This document shows positions 62,952 through 64,000 of a DNA stretch of 64,000 nucleotides, in pieces. The translations under genes and the position numbers were made by a program. This DNA comes from Cliona cf. orientalis (Eukaryota; Porifera; Demospongiae; Clionaida; Clionaidae), in the NCBI GenBank assembly GCA_963930775.1, contig OZ005695.1:3472001-3536000 (forward strand). The letters run 5' to 3'. The notes beneath the pieces were generated by a model that ran no database searches, was not told where the DNA came from, and saw only the letters and a list, made by a program, of their open reading frames with translations. How positions within the stretch are numbered: position 1 is the first letter of the stretch; each line of letters begins with the position of its first letter.

Positions 62952-63150
62952 TGTAACACTGAAAATTTTAAAAAAGAAACACGAATTGAGATATTAGGAT
63001 ACAATTTTGATAATTTAATGAATTACTTACACAAGCTATCTGATAATGCAATACTGGTTAATGCAATTCAACATTCATGGGATAACGATCCAGAAGTGAA
63101 GGAGATGTGTACCCTACCCCTCAACATGGCTATGATGCTGCATACCCCCC
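62952..63150 (+). pseudogene. NLR-like fragment: NACHT C-terminal segment
   Basis: Plus strand after a stop near 62948 reads ENFKKETRIEILGYNFDNLM, then WDNDPEVKEMCTLPLNMAMM. The (R)IEILGY and VKEMC-x-LPLNMA patterns are those of the distal NACHT region (compare LC-x-(I/V)PLN-x-A). A MITE (63161-63780) truncates it on the right. It lies on the opposite strand to the winged-helix fragment 150 bp away. Confidence 0.6.
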
Positions 63151-63160
63151 CCCCCCCGGT

Positions 63161-63780
63161 ATACTGTATAGCCGGAAATTTTCGCCTGGAGAAAATTTTC
63201 GCCTTTTTCGTCCAGGCGCGTCGTGGGCGAATATTTTTTCGGCGAATTATTTTACCCAGTGAAATTTTGTCATGCTAAAATTTTTACATGCACAGGTTTT
63301 TACACGTGGCTGCCAAGCTGTACTAGTAGTGCCTCATGATCGACAATCAGCTGGTATTCAAACCCCATCTTTCTCAATCTGCAGTCTAGCCTGATGTCAC
63401 TACTATCCTACTTCCACGTTGCTCCTCGGGTTTTACCCGATCCTTCCGGGCCCCTATCGGCGGAGCTAATAGCTCCTTCCGCCATCGCAGAGGCCAACGC
63501 TGCTGTGAACGGCGTGCAGCAAGCGAAGATTAAGGGAAGTAAGAAGCAAGGGACGTACAGGGAGATCGACCGTGTGCTGAGGATCAAGCGCGTGCAAATA
63601 CGGTACCAAAATTATTTAATATTCGGGCGTGGCGTGTTCATTCGAGAGCTCCACCCACTACTTCCTGGTAAGCAGCTAGCGCTGTGGGCGAAATTAAATT
63701 TGGCGAAATTTTTGTGCCAATACAAAGCATGAGTATTGAGCGAAATTTTTGTCCAGCGAAAATTTTGTGCTATACAGTAT
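63161..63780. mobile_element. MITE carrying a short first-exon-like ORF (ATACTGTATAGC termini)
   Basis: ATACTGTATAGCCGGAAATT at the left and GCTATACAGTAT at the right, extended by repeated AAATTTTCGCC / GGCGAAATTT in both arms. 620 bp. Inside, 63394-63600 on + reads MSLLSYFHVAPRVLPDPSGP, then SAIAEANAAVNGVQQAK and KKQGTYREIDRVLRI, ending at a possible donor (ACG|GTACCA). Confidence 0.8.
63394..63600 (+). CDS. exon-like ORF inside the MITE
   Basis: About 69 codons from ATG with balanced composition: hydrophobic start, a Pro/Ser/Ala middle (LPDPSGPLSAEL) and a basic end (KIKGSKKQGTYREI). The pattern LP-x-P...P-x-x-I-x-x-x-N-x-x-V is also seen in the ORF of the 55136 MITE. Probably the first exon of an autonomous relative's transposase, or a captured host exon. 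Beyond 63600 the frame runs into the terminal repeat. Confidence 0.4.
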
Positions 63781-64000
63781 AATATAGTCACCGACAATGG
63801 CCGTGATATAAGCAAACAAAATGAGGACTCCGAGTAAATCTTATTTCCTTCTATGATATCGTTTTGTGAGCATTACAGTTGTATATCTAACAAACAAGTG
63901 TCATTGTTACACATGAATATCATACCAATGTAGCTAGATTATTGTAGCAATCTAATGTAGCTGCTAGATAATGAATGTTGTTGTTACAATCAGTTTATGT

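Overview
This window looks like intron-rich, transposon-saturated animal DNA. I infer a sponge (demosponge) genome. Three things point there. One is a split gene for an ankyrin / ROC-COR GTPase / Death-domain protein with small phase-consistent exons. Another is broken NLR-type (NACHT plus winged-helix) pieces at the right end. The third is the mix of DNA transposons (Tc1, hAT, Merlin, IS630-like, many MITEs) with a BEL/Pao retroelement. The animal origin is well supported; the sponge assignment is inference. I saw no tRNA, rRNA or CRISPR array.

Layout. 1-2934 (minus) is the 5' part of a decayed BEL/Pao LTR retrotransposon. It runs off the left edge and reads gag, protease, then RT, with a primer-binding-site-like motif and a probable LTR at 2935 to about 3400. 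3422-35711 (minus) is one host gene. I could join 14 exons whose splice sites and phases all agree: nine ankyrin-type exons, two acidic/Ser-rich linker exons, one 2.2 kb exon encoding a ROC-COR-like GTPase module, a short Pro-rich exon and a terminal Death-domain exon. This is the animal DAPK architecture without a detected kinase domain. The first exon(s) were not found.

The introns and flanks are built from mobile DNA. The 12 kb intron (6134-18255) holds a 7.0 kb Tc1/mariner-type element (7437-14424). That element carries two convergent genes: a D34E Tc1 transposase, and a second protein with a basic middle, a coiled coil and a C-terminal BEN-like domain. A 2.55 kb hAT element has inserted into the transposase intron. 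A second large Tc1-type element (39351-45871) has the same two-gene architecture with different sequence, and a Merlin element has landed in its cargo gene. The recurring BEN-protein plus Tc1-transposase pairing is the most interesting observation here.

Further right, 46.5-51.9 kb is a pile-up of MITEs, including at least six copies of one family ending in CACTAAG..., some nested or chimeric. 53-61 kb holds palindromic and foldback repeats. 62.5-63.2 kb holds two NLR-like fragments on opposite strands. Every transposase gene seen is broken by frameshifts, stops or a lost catalytic codon, so the mobile elements look inactive. The ROC-COR-Death gene is the only gene with an intact, consistent reading frame.
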